Below are positions 7,199 through 16,636 of a stretch of DNA of 64,000 nucleotides, piece by piece. The position numbers were made by a program, and so were the translations under genes. The stretch is from Psychrobacter sp. JCM 18900 (lineage in GTDB: Bacteria; Pseudomonadota; Gammaproteobacteria; Pseudomonadales; Moraxellaceae): positions 496,001-560,000 of the forward strand of contig NZ_CAJHBL010000002.1 in the NCBI RefSeq assembly GCF_904846625.1. Direction: 5' to 3'. The notes under the pieces were generated by a model. That model saw nothing but the letters and a program-made list of their open reading frames with translations, searched no databases and was not told the DNA's origin. Position 1 is the stretch's first letter. Every line of letters begins with the position of its first letter.

Positions 7199-8869
7199 AT
7201 GTCAAACATTTACCACAGTGCACCATCTGCCTACGATTATCCATTACTGGTCAAGCAATTATTAAGCCGTGCAAAAACGGTATCGCAAGATCAAGAGATT
7301 GTGTATGCGGACAAAAAGCGCCTGACTTATAAAGAGTTGTTTGAGCGTATCAATCGCTTGGCCAATGTATTGGCAGACTTAAAGCTTGATGCAGGTGATG
7401 TGGTTGCCGTAATGGATTGGGACAGTCATCGCTATCTTGAGTCTTATTTTGCCGTACCAATGTCAGAGTACGTTTTACAGACCGTCAATATCCGTCTATC
7501 GCCTGAGAAAATCCTTTATACCATCAACCATGCCAAGCCTAAAGTGCTCATGCTCAACTCTGAGTTTGCGCCATTGGTTAAAGACTATCAGTTCGAGAAC
7601 TCAAGTATTGAGCATATTATCTGGCTTGATGACAATGGTGTCACTGCTGAAGGCATCTTTGGTAGCAATCAAAGCCGTGTCACAGGCGAGTATGAAGCAC
7701 TATTAGAAGCTGCCAATAGCAACTTTGATTTCCCAGATTTTGATGAAAACACTATTGCGACGACCTTTTATACGTCAGGCACGACAGGTGATCCAAAAGG
7801 GGTTTTCTTTAGCCATCGTCAGTTAGTTCTACATACGTTAGCAGAAGCGGCAACCTTGGGTATGCTGCCTGATAAGCAAGGCGTAAGCTATGGTGATGTC
7901 TATATGCCGATGACGCCAATGTTCCATGTGCATGCATGGGGTTTTCCGTTTACAGCAACGATGGTCGGTCTAAAGCAAGTCTATCCAGGTCGCTATGCGC
8001 CTGATACCTTGATGGACTTAATTGTCAATGAAAAGGTCAGTATCACCCATTGTGTACCAACGATTTTGCAAATGGTACTCAAAGAAGCACAAGATCGCGA
8101 CGCTAGCTTTAATGGTCTAAAAATGATTATTGGTGGTTCAAGACTGACAGAAGGTCTAGCAAAAACGGCGATGGCACAAGGCATTGAGGTCTATACAGGC
8201 TATGGTATGTCGGAGACAGCGCCGCTTATTAGTTTAACGGGATTTAGTCGCGATGAGCCTGAAATGACAGAGGAAGAAGACATTGCCCGTCGTTGTATGA
8301 CAGGTAAACCAGTGCTTATGGTTGATGCTCAGGTATGGGGTGAAGGCAATAAGTCAGTAGGAACTGGACCAGACAATACAGGCGAGCTGGTATTGCGTGC
8401 ACCTTGGTTGACCCAAAGTTACCTTAAAAACGACGACGCTGGCAAAGAGTTATGGGAAAATGGCTATATGCATACCCAAGATATCGCGTACATACGTCCT
8501 GATGGCTATATCAAAATCACCGATCGCTTAAAAGATGTGATCAAATCAGGTGGTGAGTGGATTTCATCACTAGAGATTGAGACGATCTTGTCATTGCATC
8601 CATCCGTAGCCGACGTATCCGTGATTGGGGTGCGTGATAAGCAATGGGGCGAGCGTCCGTTGGCGTTGGTGGTATTAAAGCCTGATGCTCAAAATACCAG
8701 TGCTGATGATATCAAAGCGATTGCAGAAAAAGCGGTAGAGCGCGGCATCATTCCTAAGTATGGTGTGCCAAGCCAGTTTAAATTCGTTGATGAGCTACCA
8801 AAAACTTCCGTTGGTAAACATGACAAAAAAGTCATGCGTGAGATGTATGCCAATCAAACTGAGATATAA
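7199..8869 (+). CDS. Medium/long-chain fatty acyl-CoA ligase (AlkK type)
   Basis: A 556-residue AMP-forming acyl-CoA synthetase that activates a fatty acid through an acyl-adenylate to acyl-CoA. The phosphate-binding motif YTSGTTGDPKG lies at residues 191-201, GYGMSETAP at about 336-344, the DRLKDVIKSGGEWIS hinge at about 441-455, and the C-terminal catalytic lysine in KTSVGKHDKK. Overall layout resembles AlkK-like medium-chain ligases. No signal or membrane segment is seen. The start is supported by AAGGAAG about ten bases upstream. It precedes the prpE and valine genes and may feed the same acyl-CoA pool; the chain length preferred is not decided by the sequence. Confidence 0.85.
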   Translation: MSNIYHSAPSAYDYPLLVKQLLSRAKTVSQDQEIVYADKKRLTYKELFERINRLANVLADLKLDAGDVVAVMDWDSHRYLESYFAVPMSEYVLQTVNIRLSPEKILYTINHAKPKVLMLNSEFAPLVKDYQFENSSIEHIIWLDDNGVTAEGIFGSNQSRVTGEYEALLEAANSNFDFPDFDENTIATTFYTSGTTGDPKGVFFSHRQLVLHTLAEAATLGMLPDKQGVSYGDVYMPMTPMFHVHAWGFPFTATMVGLKQVYPGRYAPDTLMDLIVNEKVSITHCVPTILQMVLKEAQDRDASFNGLKMIIGGSRLTEGLAKTAMAQGIEVYTGYGMSETAPLISLTGFSRDEPEMTEEEDIARRCMTGKPVLMVDAQVWGEGNKSVGTGPDNTGELVLRAPWLTQSYLKNDDAGKELWENGYMHTQDIAYIRPDGYIKITDRLKDVIKSGGEWISSLEIETILSLHPSVADVSVIGVRDKQWGERPLALVVLKPDAQNTSADDIKAIAEKAVERGIIPKYGVPSQFKFVDELPKTSVGKHDKKVMREMYANQTEI

Positions 8870-9180
8870 TTAGTATTAGTTAAATGTTCAAATATTTGTA
8901 TTCGTCAAAATGTAGCGCGTATTACACGCTTAATAGTTGACCTTTCCGATAGGCTCTGCTACATTTTAAACCGATACGATATGTATCGGTTTTTTAATTC
9001 TGGCAAGGATGACCAGTATTTACTAAGACATGGTTTTTTATAGTTGAAGCATTTTAGAGTTGGTATCAGCCAGTTGCACGTAGACAGTGCGTTGCGAGGT
9101 GAATACCGTTATAACTTATTGAGTGCCTTAACTATAAAATACTATTGCCTCATTTCTCGTTTATGCTAAGGACAGCTACT
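8870..9180. other. Spacer with inverted repeats between the two ligase genes
   Basis: This 311-base gap has no gene. It holds a perfect 10-base inverted repeat (AAAATGTAGC at 8907-8916 and GCTACATTTT at 8958-8967), a terminator immediately after it, and a second perfect 10-base inverted repeat (TTTTATAGTT at 9036-9045 and AACTATAAAA at 9130-9139) that brackets about 84 bases just upstream of the prpE-like gene. Confidence 0.5.
8968..8995 (+). terminator. Terminator after the acyl-CoA ligase gene
   Basis: The stem AACCGATAC/GTATCGGTT with a short loop is followed by a run of six T residues, about 100 bases after the ligase stop codon. Confidence 0.75.
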
Positions 9181-11202
9181 ATGAGCGACCATTCCCAATC
9201 CCCAGTTTCTACCCAAACGACAGACACGCCAAACTTCGCTGATATTTATCATGAGTCTATTACGGATCGAGAGCAGTTTTGGGCTGAGCAGGCGAAGCGT
9301 ATCTATTGGCATAAAGAGCCTGAGCAAATTCTAGATGACAGTAATCTGCCTTTTGCCAAATGGTTTGTCGGCGGTGAGACCAATCTTTGTTATAACTGTG
9401 TCGATCGTCATCTGGCAGACCGTGCAGAGCAAGATGCTTTTGTGTGGGTGTCATCAGAAATTAATCAAGAATTGATAGAAACCTTTCCAGCAGTTGTTGA
9501 TTCGTTTAAAGACCTTGGCAATAACGTTGAGTTTTATACAGACTATACCAAGCGCCGCCTGACTTATAATGACTTGTATAAAGAGGTTAATTATTTCGCC
9601 GATGTGCTACAGCGTCACGGTATTGGCAAGGGTGACCGTGTCATCATCTATATGCCAATGATATTAGAAGCAGCTTATGCCATGCTGGCGTGTGCGCGTA
9701 TTGGTGCCGTCCATTCAGTCGTATTTGGTGGGTTTGCCGCCCATAACTTGGCTATCCGTATGGATGATGCCGAGGCCAAAATGGTCATCACAGTGGATGC
9801 AGGGCTACGCGGTGGTAAGGTCGTCAATTATAAAAATCTAGTCAATCAAGGCGTCGAGCAAGCGACTGTCAAGCCAGAGCATGTACTGGTGGTCAATCGC
9901 GGCATATTGCCATTTGAAACCAAAGCGATCGATGTTGATTATGCGACCGAGCGTCGCCATAGCTGTGAGGCCAATGCAGTCGTGGATCCAATTTGGCTTG
10001 AGTCAAACACCCCGTCCTATTTGCTTTATACTTCTGGTACTACTGGCACACCAAAAGGGGTGCAGCGCGATACGGGTGGTCATGCCGTCGCGTTGACGAC
10101 GTCGATAGATTATGTCTATGACGGCAAGGCTGGCGAGACGTTCTGGGCAATATCTGATATTGGTTGGGCTGTCGGGCACTCTTATACGATCTATGCGCCG
10201 TTACTGGCGGGTATGACCAGTATTATGTATGAGGGCTTGCCGCATATGCCAAACCCTGGTATTTGGTGGCGTATTGTTGAAGCTAACAAAGTTAATATTT
10301 TGTTCACTGCACCCACAGGCGTGCGCATGCTCAAAAAACAAGACGAAAGCTGGATGACGCGTTACGATGTCTCCAGTGTGAAATCGTTCTTTTTGGCAGG
10401 TGAACCGCTTGATGAATCAACGGCTAGTTGGTTGACTCAGCACCTAGGCGTGCCAATTTTAGATCACTATTGGCAAACAGAATCTGGTTGGCCAATCTTG
10501 AGCCATACGCCAAAATTCAATCATAAGCCGCACAAGCAGGGGTCACCTGGTTACCCGATGTATGGCTATGAGGCACATGTCATCAACGAGGAAACGGGCG
10601 ATCCTTGTCAGGCTGGCGAAAAAGGATTGCTTGCAATTAAAGCACCATTACCGCCTGGTTGTCTCACCACGGTATGGCGTAACGACGAGCGTTTTATCAG
10701 CAGCTACTTTGGTCTGTTTAATGGTCAGCAGTACTCAACCTCGGACTATGCAGTGACAGACGAAGAAGGGTATTTTTATATCTTAGGGCGTACCGATGAC
10801 GTGATAAACGTTGCAGGACATCGTATAGGCACGCAAGAGATTGAAGAGGCAATCAGTACGCATCCAGAGATGGCAGAGTGTGCCGTAGTGGGTATTCAAG
10901 ACGAGCTAAAAGGTGAGCTACCTATTGCATTCTGTGTCCTAAAAGATCAGACGCAAATTGAAACTACCGAAAACCGTTTCCGTATCGAGCAACAAGTGAT
11001 AGGCGCTGTCGTCAAATCTTTGGGTGGCATCGCGCGACCAGCTGCTATCTACTTCCCGCAAGCACTGCCAAAGACTCGCTCGGGTAAAATCCTACGTCGA
11101 TCAATTCGTGCGCTAGCGGAAAACCAGCCAACAGGAGATATGTCAACACTTGACAATCCTTCGGCCATTGATGCGATCAAGCAAGCGATGAAGGACTATT
11201 GA
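9181..11202 (+). CDS. prpE: Propionyl-CoA synthetase-like acyl-CoA ligase
   Basis: A 673-residue AMP-forming ligase of the acetyl/propionyl-CoA synthetase family. It shows the N-terminal ACAS region (WFVGGETNLCYNCVDRHL), the motif YTSGTTGTPKG from residue 283, and the C-terminal acetylatable lysine in KTRSGKILRRSIR. VFGGFAAHNLAIRMDDAEAK and DIGWAVGHSYTIY agree better with PrpE than with Acs. The start at 9181 is chosen because AAGGA lies eight bases upstream; an ATG 36 bases earlier has no such site. PrpE turns propionate, ATP and CoA into propionyl-CoA, the same product as MmsA encoded next. Acetate use cannot be excluded. Confidence 0.85.
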   Translation: MSDHSQSPVSTQTTDTPNFADIYHESITDREQFWAEQAKRIYWHKEPEQILDDSNLPFAKWFVGGETNLCYNCVDRHLADRAEQDAFVWVSSEINQELIETFPAVVDSFKDLGNNVEFYTDYTKRRLTYNDLYKEVNYFADVLQRHGIGKGDRVIIYMPMILEAAYAMLACARIGAVHSVVFGGFAAHNLAIRMDDAEAKMVITVDAGLRGGKVVNYKNLVNQGVEQATVKPEHVLVVNRGILPFETKAIDVDYATERRHSCEANAVVDPIWLESNTPSYLLYTSGTTGTPKGVQRDTGGHAVALTTSIDYVYDGKAGETFWAISDIGWAVGHSYTIYAPLLAGMTSIMYEGLPHMPNPGIWWRIVEANKVNILFTAPTGVRMLKKQDESWMTRYDVSSVKSFFLAGEPLDESTASWLTQHLGVPILDHYWQTESGWPILSHTPKFNHKPHKQGSPGYPMYGYEAHVINEETGDPCQAGEKGLLAIKAPLPPGCLTTVWRNDERFISSYFGLFNGQQYSTSDYAVTDEEGYFYILGRTDDVINVAGHRIGTQEIEEAISTHPEMAECAVVGIQDELKGELPIAFCVLKDQTQIETTENRFRIEQQVIGAVVKSLGGIARPAAIYFPQALPKTRSGKILRRSIRALAENQPTGDMSTLDNPSAIDAIKQAMKDY

Positions 11203-11546
11203 TTGGTATAAATTAGCCTCATACAAAAATAGTGATGTTGTTCATCGCGTATCAAAGTCAGGTTAATCTCAAAAAGCTCATGAGTCATCATGGGCTTTTT
11301 TTGTTTTTGTTATTTAAACAATTTTTATAGGAACACGTGCCATCAAAATAAACTTAGATAAAATTTTGATAAAGCGCTTGACCATAAAAATGATTTATTG
11401 TTATAGTCAATAACGATACAAAATAAATCATTTTAAAATTCAATTTTTAACAATGTTTTATAGACAAACCCTCATCGCTTTTATTTTTCTAATAAATATC
11501 TAGGTGCCGTCACACGGTAGTCTCGCAAAAAAGATAAGGATATCTT
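11203..11546. promoter_or_regulatory. mmsA upstream region with promoter and palindrome
   Basis: The 344-base gap contains a terminator at 11271-11303 and a likely promoter for mmsA: TTGACC at 11378-11383, an 18-base spacer, and TATAGT at 11402-11407. A perfect 13-base inverted repeat (11387-11399 and 11422-11434, AAAATGATTTATT/AATAAATCATTTT) straddles the -10 box and expected start site, as an operator would. The IclR-type regulator encoded at 17711-18469 is one candidate ligand-responsive binder, but this is a guess. Confidence 0.5.
11271..11303 (+). terminator. Terminator after prpE-like gene
   Basis: The inverted repeat AAAAAGCTCATGA/TCATGGGCTTTTT (one wobble pair) is followed by T-rich sequence, about 70 bases after the stop codon. 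Confidence 0.7.
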
Positions 11547-13031
11547 ATGCATCACGTTCAACAGCTCATTAATGGTCAGTTCGTACAATCAAATACCGAC
11601 GAATGGATTGATATTACTGATCCAGCGACGCAAGAAGTCATCGCCAAAGTGCCACAAACCACCAATGATGAGATTAACCAAGCGGTCGCATCCGCACAGA
11701 CAGCGTTTGAGACATGGCGAAAAACGCCAATTACCACGCGTGCGCGTATCTTTTTAAAGTATCAATCTCTGATTCGTGATCATATGGATGAGCTGGCAGA
11801 AATCTTGACCGCAGAGCAAGGCAAAACGATTGCAGATGCGCGTGGTGATGTGTTCCGTGGCCTAGAAGTGGTCGAACATGCCGCTGGTATTGCCAATCTG
11901 CAAATCGGCGATTTTGTAGAAAACGTTGCCTCAGGTGTCGATACTTATAGCATTTGGCAGCCACTTGGCGTTTGCGCTGGTATCACACCCTTTAACTTCC
12001 CAGCGATGATTCCGCTATGGATGTTCCCAATGGCGATCGCTACGGGTAATACATTTATCCTAAAACCGTCTGAACAGGATCCGATGGTGACTATGCGTCT
12101 GGTAGAGCTAGCGATTGAAGCGGGCGTACCTGAAGGCGTGCTAAACGTCGTACATGGTGGCAAGGCAACCGTCGATGCAATTTGTGACCATCCAGATATC
12201 AAAGCCGTCTCTTTTGTGGGCTCTACTCATGTAGGCAAACACGTCTATGAGCGTGCCAGTCAATCAGGTAAGCGTGCCCAGTGCATGATGGGTGCCAAAA
12301 ACCATGGCGTTATCCTGCCTGATGCTAATAAAGAGCAAACGCTCAATCAGCTAGCAGGCGCAGCATTTGGTGCAGCGGGTCAACGCTGTATGGCGCTATC
12401 GGTCGTCGTACTAGTAGGCGCAGCTGGCGAGTGGATTGATGAGATTAAAGCCAAAGCAGAAAGTTTGGTCGTCTCAGCTGGTAAGCATGACAAAGACTTG
12501 GGTCCACTGATTTCGCCTGCGGCAAAAGCCCGTGTTGAGCATTTGATTAGAACTGGAGTAGAAGAGGGCGCGAGTTTAATTTTGGATGGTCGCGGAATTA
12601 CCGTTGAAGGGTTCGAAAAGGGTAACTTCGTTGGGCCGACTATCTTTGATAATGTCACAAGTGATATGCAAATTTATCAACAAGAAATCTTTGGCCCAGT
12701 ACTATGTATCATGCGTGCTAATAGCTTAGATGAAGCGATTGAACTACTGAATGCCAACCCACATGGCAATGGCACAGCGATATTTACTCAGTCAGGGGCG
12801 GCTGCACATAAATTCCAGCAAGACATTCAAGTAGGTCAAATCGGTATTAACTTGCCAATACCTGTGCCCCTACCAATGTTCTCATTCTCAGGCTCACGTG
12901 GTAGTAAGCTTGGTGACCTAGGGCCTTATGGCAAGCAAGCCGTCCAGTTTTATACTCAGACAAAGACAGTGACTGCGCGTTGGTTTGATGATGAAGCGAG
13001 CCGCGGTGTTAATACAACGATTTCAATTTAA
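11547..13031 (+). CDS. mmsA: Methylmalonate-semialdehyde dehydrogenase (CoA-acylating)
   Basis: A 494-residue aldehyde dehydrogenase. It oxidises methylmalonate semialdehyde with NAD+ and CoA to propionyl-CoA and CO2, the last step of valine breakdown. Family marks are [19 protein letters not shown], the cofactor-site [19 protein letters not shown], and the nucleophile C281 in [11 protein letters not shown]. The C-terminal [17 protein letters not shown] is a signature that separates MmsA from other aldehyde dehydrogenases. AAGGAT lies about six bases upstream of the ATG. It heads the valine gene group, separated from the next gene by 219 bases that contain a strong hairpin. Confidence 0.95.
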   Translation: MHHVQQLINGQFVQSNTDEWIDITDPATQEVIAKVPQTTNDEINQAVASAQTAFETWRKTPITTRARIFLKYQSLIRDHMDELAEILTAEQGKTIADARGDVFRGLEVVEHAAGIANLQIGDFVENVASGVDTYSIWQPLGVCAGITPFNFPAMIPLWMFPMAIATGNTFILKPSEQDPMVTMRLVELAIEAGVPEGVLNVVHGGKATVDAICDHPDIKAVSFVGSTHVGKHVYERASQSGKRAQCMMGAKNHGVILPDANKEQTLNQLAGAAFGAAGQRCMALSVVVLVGAAGEWIDEIKAKAESLVVSAGKHDKDLGPLISPAAKARVEHLIRTGVEEGASLILDGRGITVEGFEKGNFVGPTIFDNVTSDMQIYQQEIFGPVLCIMRANSLDEAIELLNANPHGNGTAIFTQSGAAAHKFQQDIQVGQIGINLPIPVPLPMFSFSGSRGSKLGDLGPYGKQAVQFYTQTKTVTARWFDDEASRGVNTTISI

Positions 13032-13072
13032 TCGTCAGCTCATTGTTTTATCAGTATGACATTTTGTGTTTT

Positions 13073-13132
13073 CGGTATGACGATAATGCGACTTGCGGTA
13101 ATGTTGAACGCAATTTTATTATCGTTATACCG
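13073..13132 (+). repeat. Strong hairpin between mmsA and acyl-CoA dehydrogenase gene
   Basis: Left arm 13073-13087 (CGGTATGACGATAAT) and right arm 13118-13132 (ATTATCGTTATACCG) pair at 14 of 15 positions, with a 30-base loop. It begins 41 bases after the mmsA stop. There is no T-run, so it looks more like an RNA-stabilising or processing hairpin, or a REP-like unit, than a terminator. Confidence 0.55.
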
Positions 13133-13250
13133 CTATCATGTCGCGCTAATGTCTTATAAAATCTCTGACCAACCTTTTTATTAGTATTTTTATTAATGTT
13201 TATCTGAGATTTAAGCCCTCTATTTGATCTATAAGAACAAGGATGACCCT

Positions 13251-14411
13251 ATGGATTTTTCATTGACCGATGACCAAGTCGCCTTTCGCCAAACGGCTCG
13301 TCAGTTTGCGCAAAAAGAGCTCAAACCAAATGCTGCTGAATGGGATCGCAACTCGCATTTCCCAGTCGATATAATTAAAAAATCTGGTGAGCTTGGCTTT
13401 TTGGGACTGTATGCTAATCCAGAGTATGACGGCTTGGGCTTACCAAGACTTGACTCAGCAATGGTATTCGAAGAGCTTGCATGGGGCGATACGGCTGTAG
13501 CAGCGTATATGAGTATTCATAACATGGCTGCATGGATGATTGGCGAATATGGCAGCGATACTTTGTGCAAAAAATATCTACCCAATATGGTCAGTGGTGA
13601 GTGGCTTGGCAGCTATTGCCTAACAGAACCAAATGCAGGGTCTGATGCAGCCTCCTTACGTACCAAAGCGGAAAAGCAAGACGATCATTATGTACTGAAT
13701 GGTGAAAAAACCTTTATTTCTGGCGCAGGCTCAACCGATGTATTGGTAGTGATGGCGCGTACGGGCGCGGCAGGGCCAAAAGGCGTGTCAGCGTTCGTCG
13801 TAGATGCCAATAGTACAGGTATCGAATATGGCAAAAACGAGCATAAAATGGGCTGGAAAGCACAGCCGACACGGACAATTAGCTTTAAAGATGTCAAAGT
13901 ACCAGTAGAGAACTTGATAGGTGAGGAAGGCCAAGGCTTTCGTATCGCGATGAAAGGACTAGATGGTGGTCGTATTAATATCGGTATTTGTGCGGTAGGT
14001 ACGGCACAAGCGGCGTTAGAGACCGCAACCAGTTACGTGCAAGAGCGCAGTCAATTTGGTAGCCCGATTGCTAGCTTACAATCGGTACAGTTTAAACTTG
14101 CTGATATGTTGACTCAGACCATTGCCGCGCGGCAAATGTTGTATCTAGCAGCTGATAAAGTCGATAACAACGATGGGCAAGCGTCTACCTACTGCGCGAT
14201 GGCAAAACGTTTATCTACGGATCTTTGTTTCGATGTTGCCAATGAAGCTCTGCAGTTGCACGGCGGCTATGGTTATCTAAATGAGTATCCGCTTGAGCGC
14301 CATGTGCGAGACTTGCGTGTCCATCAAATCTTGGAAGGCACCAATGAGATCATGCGAGTGATTATTTCACGTCAGGTCTTGCAAGATGAAGGGTTAAGTC
14401 AACTGCGCTAA
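13251..14411 (+). CDS. Isobutyryl-CoA dehydrogenase-like acyl-CoA dehydrogenase
   Basis: A 386-residue FAD-dependent acyl-CoA dehydrogenase. It probably oxidises isobutyryl-CoA to methacrylyl-CoA in valine catabolism. Motifs include the CLTEPNAGSDAASLRTKAE segment, FISGAGSTDVLVVMART, and the C-terminal LQLHGGYGYLNEYPLERHVRDLRVHQILEGTNEIMR, with E362 as the expected catalytic base. The ATG at 13251 has AAGGATG just upstream; an in-frame TTG 27 bases earlier is rejected. The gene stands 32 bases from the enoyl-CoA hydratase gene, and the substrate is inferred from this context. Confidence 0.9.
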   Translation: MDFSLTDDQVAFRQTARQFAQKELKPNAAEWDRNSHFPVDIIKKSGELGFLGLYANPEYDGLGLPRLDSAMVFEELAWGDTAVAAYMSIHNMAAWMIGEYGSDTLCKKYLPNMVSGEWLGSYCLTEPNAGSDAASLRTKAEKQDDHYVLNGEKTFISGAGSTDVLVVMARTGAAGPKGVSAFVVDANSTGIEYGKNEHKMGWKAQPTRTISFKDVKVPVENLIGEEGQGFRIAMKGLDGGRINIGICAVGTAQAALETATSYVQERSQFGSPIASLQSVQFKLADMLTQTIAARQMLYLAADKVDNNDGQASTYCAMAKRLSTDLCFDVANEALQLHGGYGYLNEYPLERHVRDLRVHQILEGTNEIMRVIISRQVLQDEGLSQLR

Positions 14412-14443
14412 TTTATCTGGATCTACTGAAACAAGGATGTTTT

Positions 14444-15226
14444 ATGACAGAGTATACAAATCTACAGCTCTCAATTGATGGCCATACCGCAACATTGACG
14501 TTGAATAACCCACCGGCACATACGTGGACGATGGACAGTCTACATGCACTTAAGCAGCTCATTACCGACCTCAATGCCAACGATGATGTTTACGCATTAA
14601 TCGTGCATGGAGATGGCGAAAAGTTCTTTTCAGCTGGTGCAGATTTAAATAATTTCTCAGACAGCGATAAAGGCCGTGCCATCAGCATGGCGATTGCATT
14701 TGGTGAGGCGTTTGAAGCATTGTCTGCCTATCGCGGTGTCAGTATTGCAGTTATCAATGGCTATGCGATGGGCGGCGGACTTGAGTGTGCGCTCGCATGT
14801 GATATCCGTATTGCAGAAGCGCACGCACGGATGGCATTGCCAGAGACAGGCGTAGGATTGTTGCCATGTGCTGGCGGCACACAAAATTTGCCTATGTTAG
14901 TAGGGGAAGGTTGGGCCAAACGCATGATACTGTGCGGTGAGCGGGTTGATGCAGATACGGCATTGCGTATTGGTTTGGTTGAAGAGGTCGCGCCCAAAGG
15001 TGATGGTTTGCAAATCGCTCAAGACTTAGCAAAAAAAGTCGCAAAGCAATCACCCGTTGCTGTCAGTTATTCCAAGCAACTCATTCAAGCGGCTAGAGAC
15101 ACTCCGCCTGCGCAAAATCTTATCCATGAGCGTGAAGCGTTCGTGAAGTTGTTTGATACCAAAGATCAGCGTGAAGGGGTACAGGCCTTTTTAGAAAAGC
15201 GTCAACCCAATTGGCAAAACAAATAA
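14444..15226 (+). CDS. Enoyl-CoA hydratase (valine pathway)
   Basis: A 260-residue crotonase-fold protein. Oxyanion-hole segments are FFSAGADLNNF and AMGGGLECALACDIRIA; MALPETGVGLLPCAGGTQ carries the catalytic-glutamate region. In this setting it should hydrate methacrylyl-CoA to 3-hydroxyisobutyryl-CoA. It is preceded by AAGGATG at a suitable distance and lies 55 bases upstream of the hydrolase gene, so the genes are probably co-transcribed. Other short enoyl-CoA substrates are possible. Confidence 0.85.
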   Translation: MTEYTNLQLSIDGHTATLTLNNPPAHTWTMDSLHALKQLITDLNANDDVYALIVHGDGEKFFSAGADLNNFSDSDKGRAISMAIAFGEAFEALSAYRGVSIAVINGYAMGGGLECALACDIRIAEAHARMALPETGVGLLPCAGGTQNLPMLVGEGWAKRMILCGERVDADTALRIGLVEEVAPKGDGLQIAQDLAKKVAKQSPVAVSYSKQLIQAARDTPPAQNLIHEREAFVKLFDTKDQREGVQAFLEKRQPNWQNK

Positions 15227-15281
15227 ACAGCGGTCAAAACGCTTAAGCCATTTTTATTATTTAATTTTGTAGGTCACTTTT

Positions 15282-16529
15282 ATGACAGCAGCTATGACAG
15301 CGACGAACGATACTAAACAAGAAGCACCTGTGTTATTTAATACTGAGTCGACAGATTGCGGGTATTTGATTGGTGTAATGACACTTAATACACCCAAATC
15401 ACTTAATGCACTCAGCGTTGATATGTGTCAATTGCTCTCAGCGCAGTTAGAGCAGTGGCAAGCGGACGAGCAAGTGGTAGCGCTTGTATTAAAAGGTGCA
15501 GGGGATAAAGCGTTCTGTGCGGGCGGCGATATTCGTAAGCTCTATGACAGCATGTCTACCAGTGCACCAATGCCAAACCCGTATGCTACTGAGTTTTTTA
15601 GTCACGAGTATTGTCTCTATCGTCAAATGCACTTTTATCCGAAACCACTGATACTTTGGGGCGATGGTATCATCATGGGCGGCGGAATGGGGCTGATGGC
15701 AGGATGCAGTCATCGTCTGGTCACTGAGCGCACACGTTTCGCCATGCCTGAGGTTACTATTGGACTGTTCCCTGATGCTTCAGGCAGTTGGTTTTTACAA
15801 CGTATGCCTGCCAAAGTGGGGTTGTTCTTAGGACTAACGGGAGCGATGTGCAATGGCAGCGATGCGCTATTGGCCAATCTGGCAGAGTATGCCGTTGCTA
15901 GCCATGATTATGACGCTGTCATGCAGCGCCTCAAACAGAGCGATTGGCAAACGGTAGATAGCGCTAGCCGTTCGAATAAGTGCCATGACAATAGTGCGCA
16001 TAGTATTGTTAGCCGTGCACTTGCTGAACTACCTATTGCCGAACTGCCTGATAGTAAGCTTGCAATATATTGGCAACCTATTCAGCAACTAATGAATAGT
16101 GGTGGTCTGGCTGATATCGATGCGTTGCTACAAAGCGATGAAGCACTCATGCAGCTCAATAAAGACTTTGCAGCAGACAGCTGGACGCAGCGCGCAGTCG
16201 CAACCTATCGTCATGGTTGCCCAGTAACGGCCGCATTAACCTATGCGCTGTATCACAAAGTCGCTGACCTATCGATCGAACAAGTCCTGTATTTAGAGAC
16301 CAATGTAGCAGTACATTGTGCGGCCAATCCTGATTTTAAAGAAGGCGTGCGGGCGCTATTGATTGATAAAGATAGAAATCCTAAATGGTCGCGTTCATTA
16401 GCAGACTGTCTAAGTGTAGAAGGACAAGCGTATATCGATGAACACTTTGTAAATCCTTATTCTAAAAACGAGCACCCTTTAGAAGGTTGGTTGGGTGATA
16501 ACGCACTAGCTAGTCAAAGTGTCCGCTAA
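15282..16529 (+). CDS. 3-Hydroxyisobutyryl-CoA hydrolase
   Basis: A 415-residue member of the crotonase superfamily, longer than ordinary hydratases and matching HIBCH. It shows FCAGGDIRKLYD, MGGGMGLMAGCSHRLVTERTRFAMPE and TIGLFPDASGSWFLQRMPAK, the latter close to the hydrolase-specific sequence. It would release free 3-hydroxyisobutyrate from its CoA ester, which the mmsB product then oxidises. The N-terminus has two nearby methionines (residues 1 and 5); the first is kept. The segment around residues 220-245 (DSASRSNKCHDNSAHSIVS) is a polar insertion. Confidence 0.88.
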   Translation: MTAAMTATNDTKQEAPVLFNTESTDCGYLIGVMTLNTPKSLNALSVDMCQLLSAQLEQWQADEQVVALVLKGAGDKAFCAGGDIRKLYDSMSTSAPMPNPYATEFFSHEYCLYRQMHFYPKPLILWGDGIIMGGGMGLMAGCSHRLVTERTRFAMPEVTIGLFPDASGSWFLQRMPAKVGLFLGLTGAMCNGSDALLANLAEYAVASHDYDAVMQRLKQSDWQTVDSASRSNKCHDNSAHSIVSRALAELPIAELPDSKLAIYWQPIQQLMNSGGLADIDALLQSDEALMQLNKDFAADSWTQRAVATYRHGCPVTAALTYALYHKVADLSIEQVLYLETNVAVHCAANPDFKEGVRALLIDKDRNPKWSRSLADCLSVEGQAYIDEHFVNPYSKNEHPLEGWLGDNALASQSVR

Positions 16530-16636
16530 CTGCCTAAAAGCACTCTATCAAGTAGAATATAAGCAAAATTCACTAATAAACACTGTTAAATAGTATGTAG
16601 CAATAGTTACATCATAAATCATCAAGGAGTGATGAG

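Noticed and set aside
13224-13250. Upstream TTG start for the acyl-CoA dehydrogenase
   Set aside because: The ATG at 13251 has a good ribosome-binding site and matches the normal N-terminus of the family.
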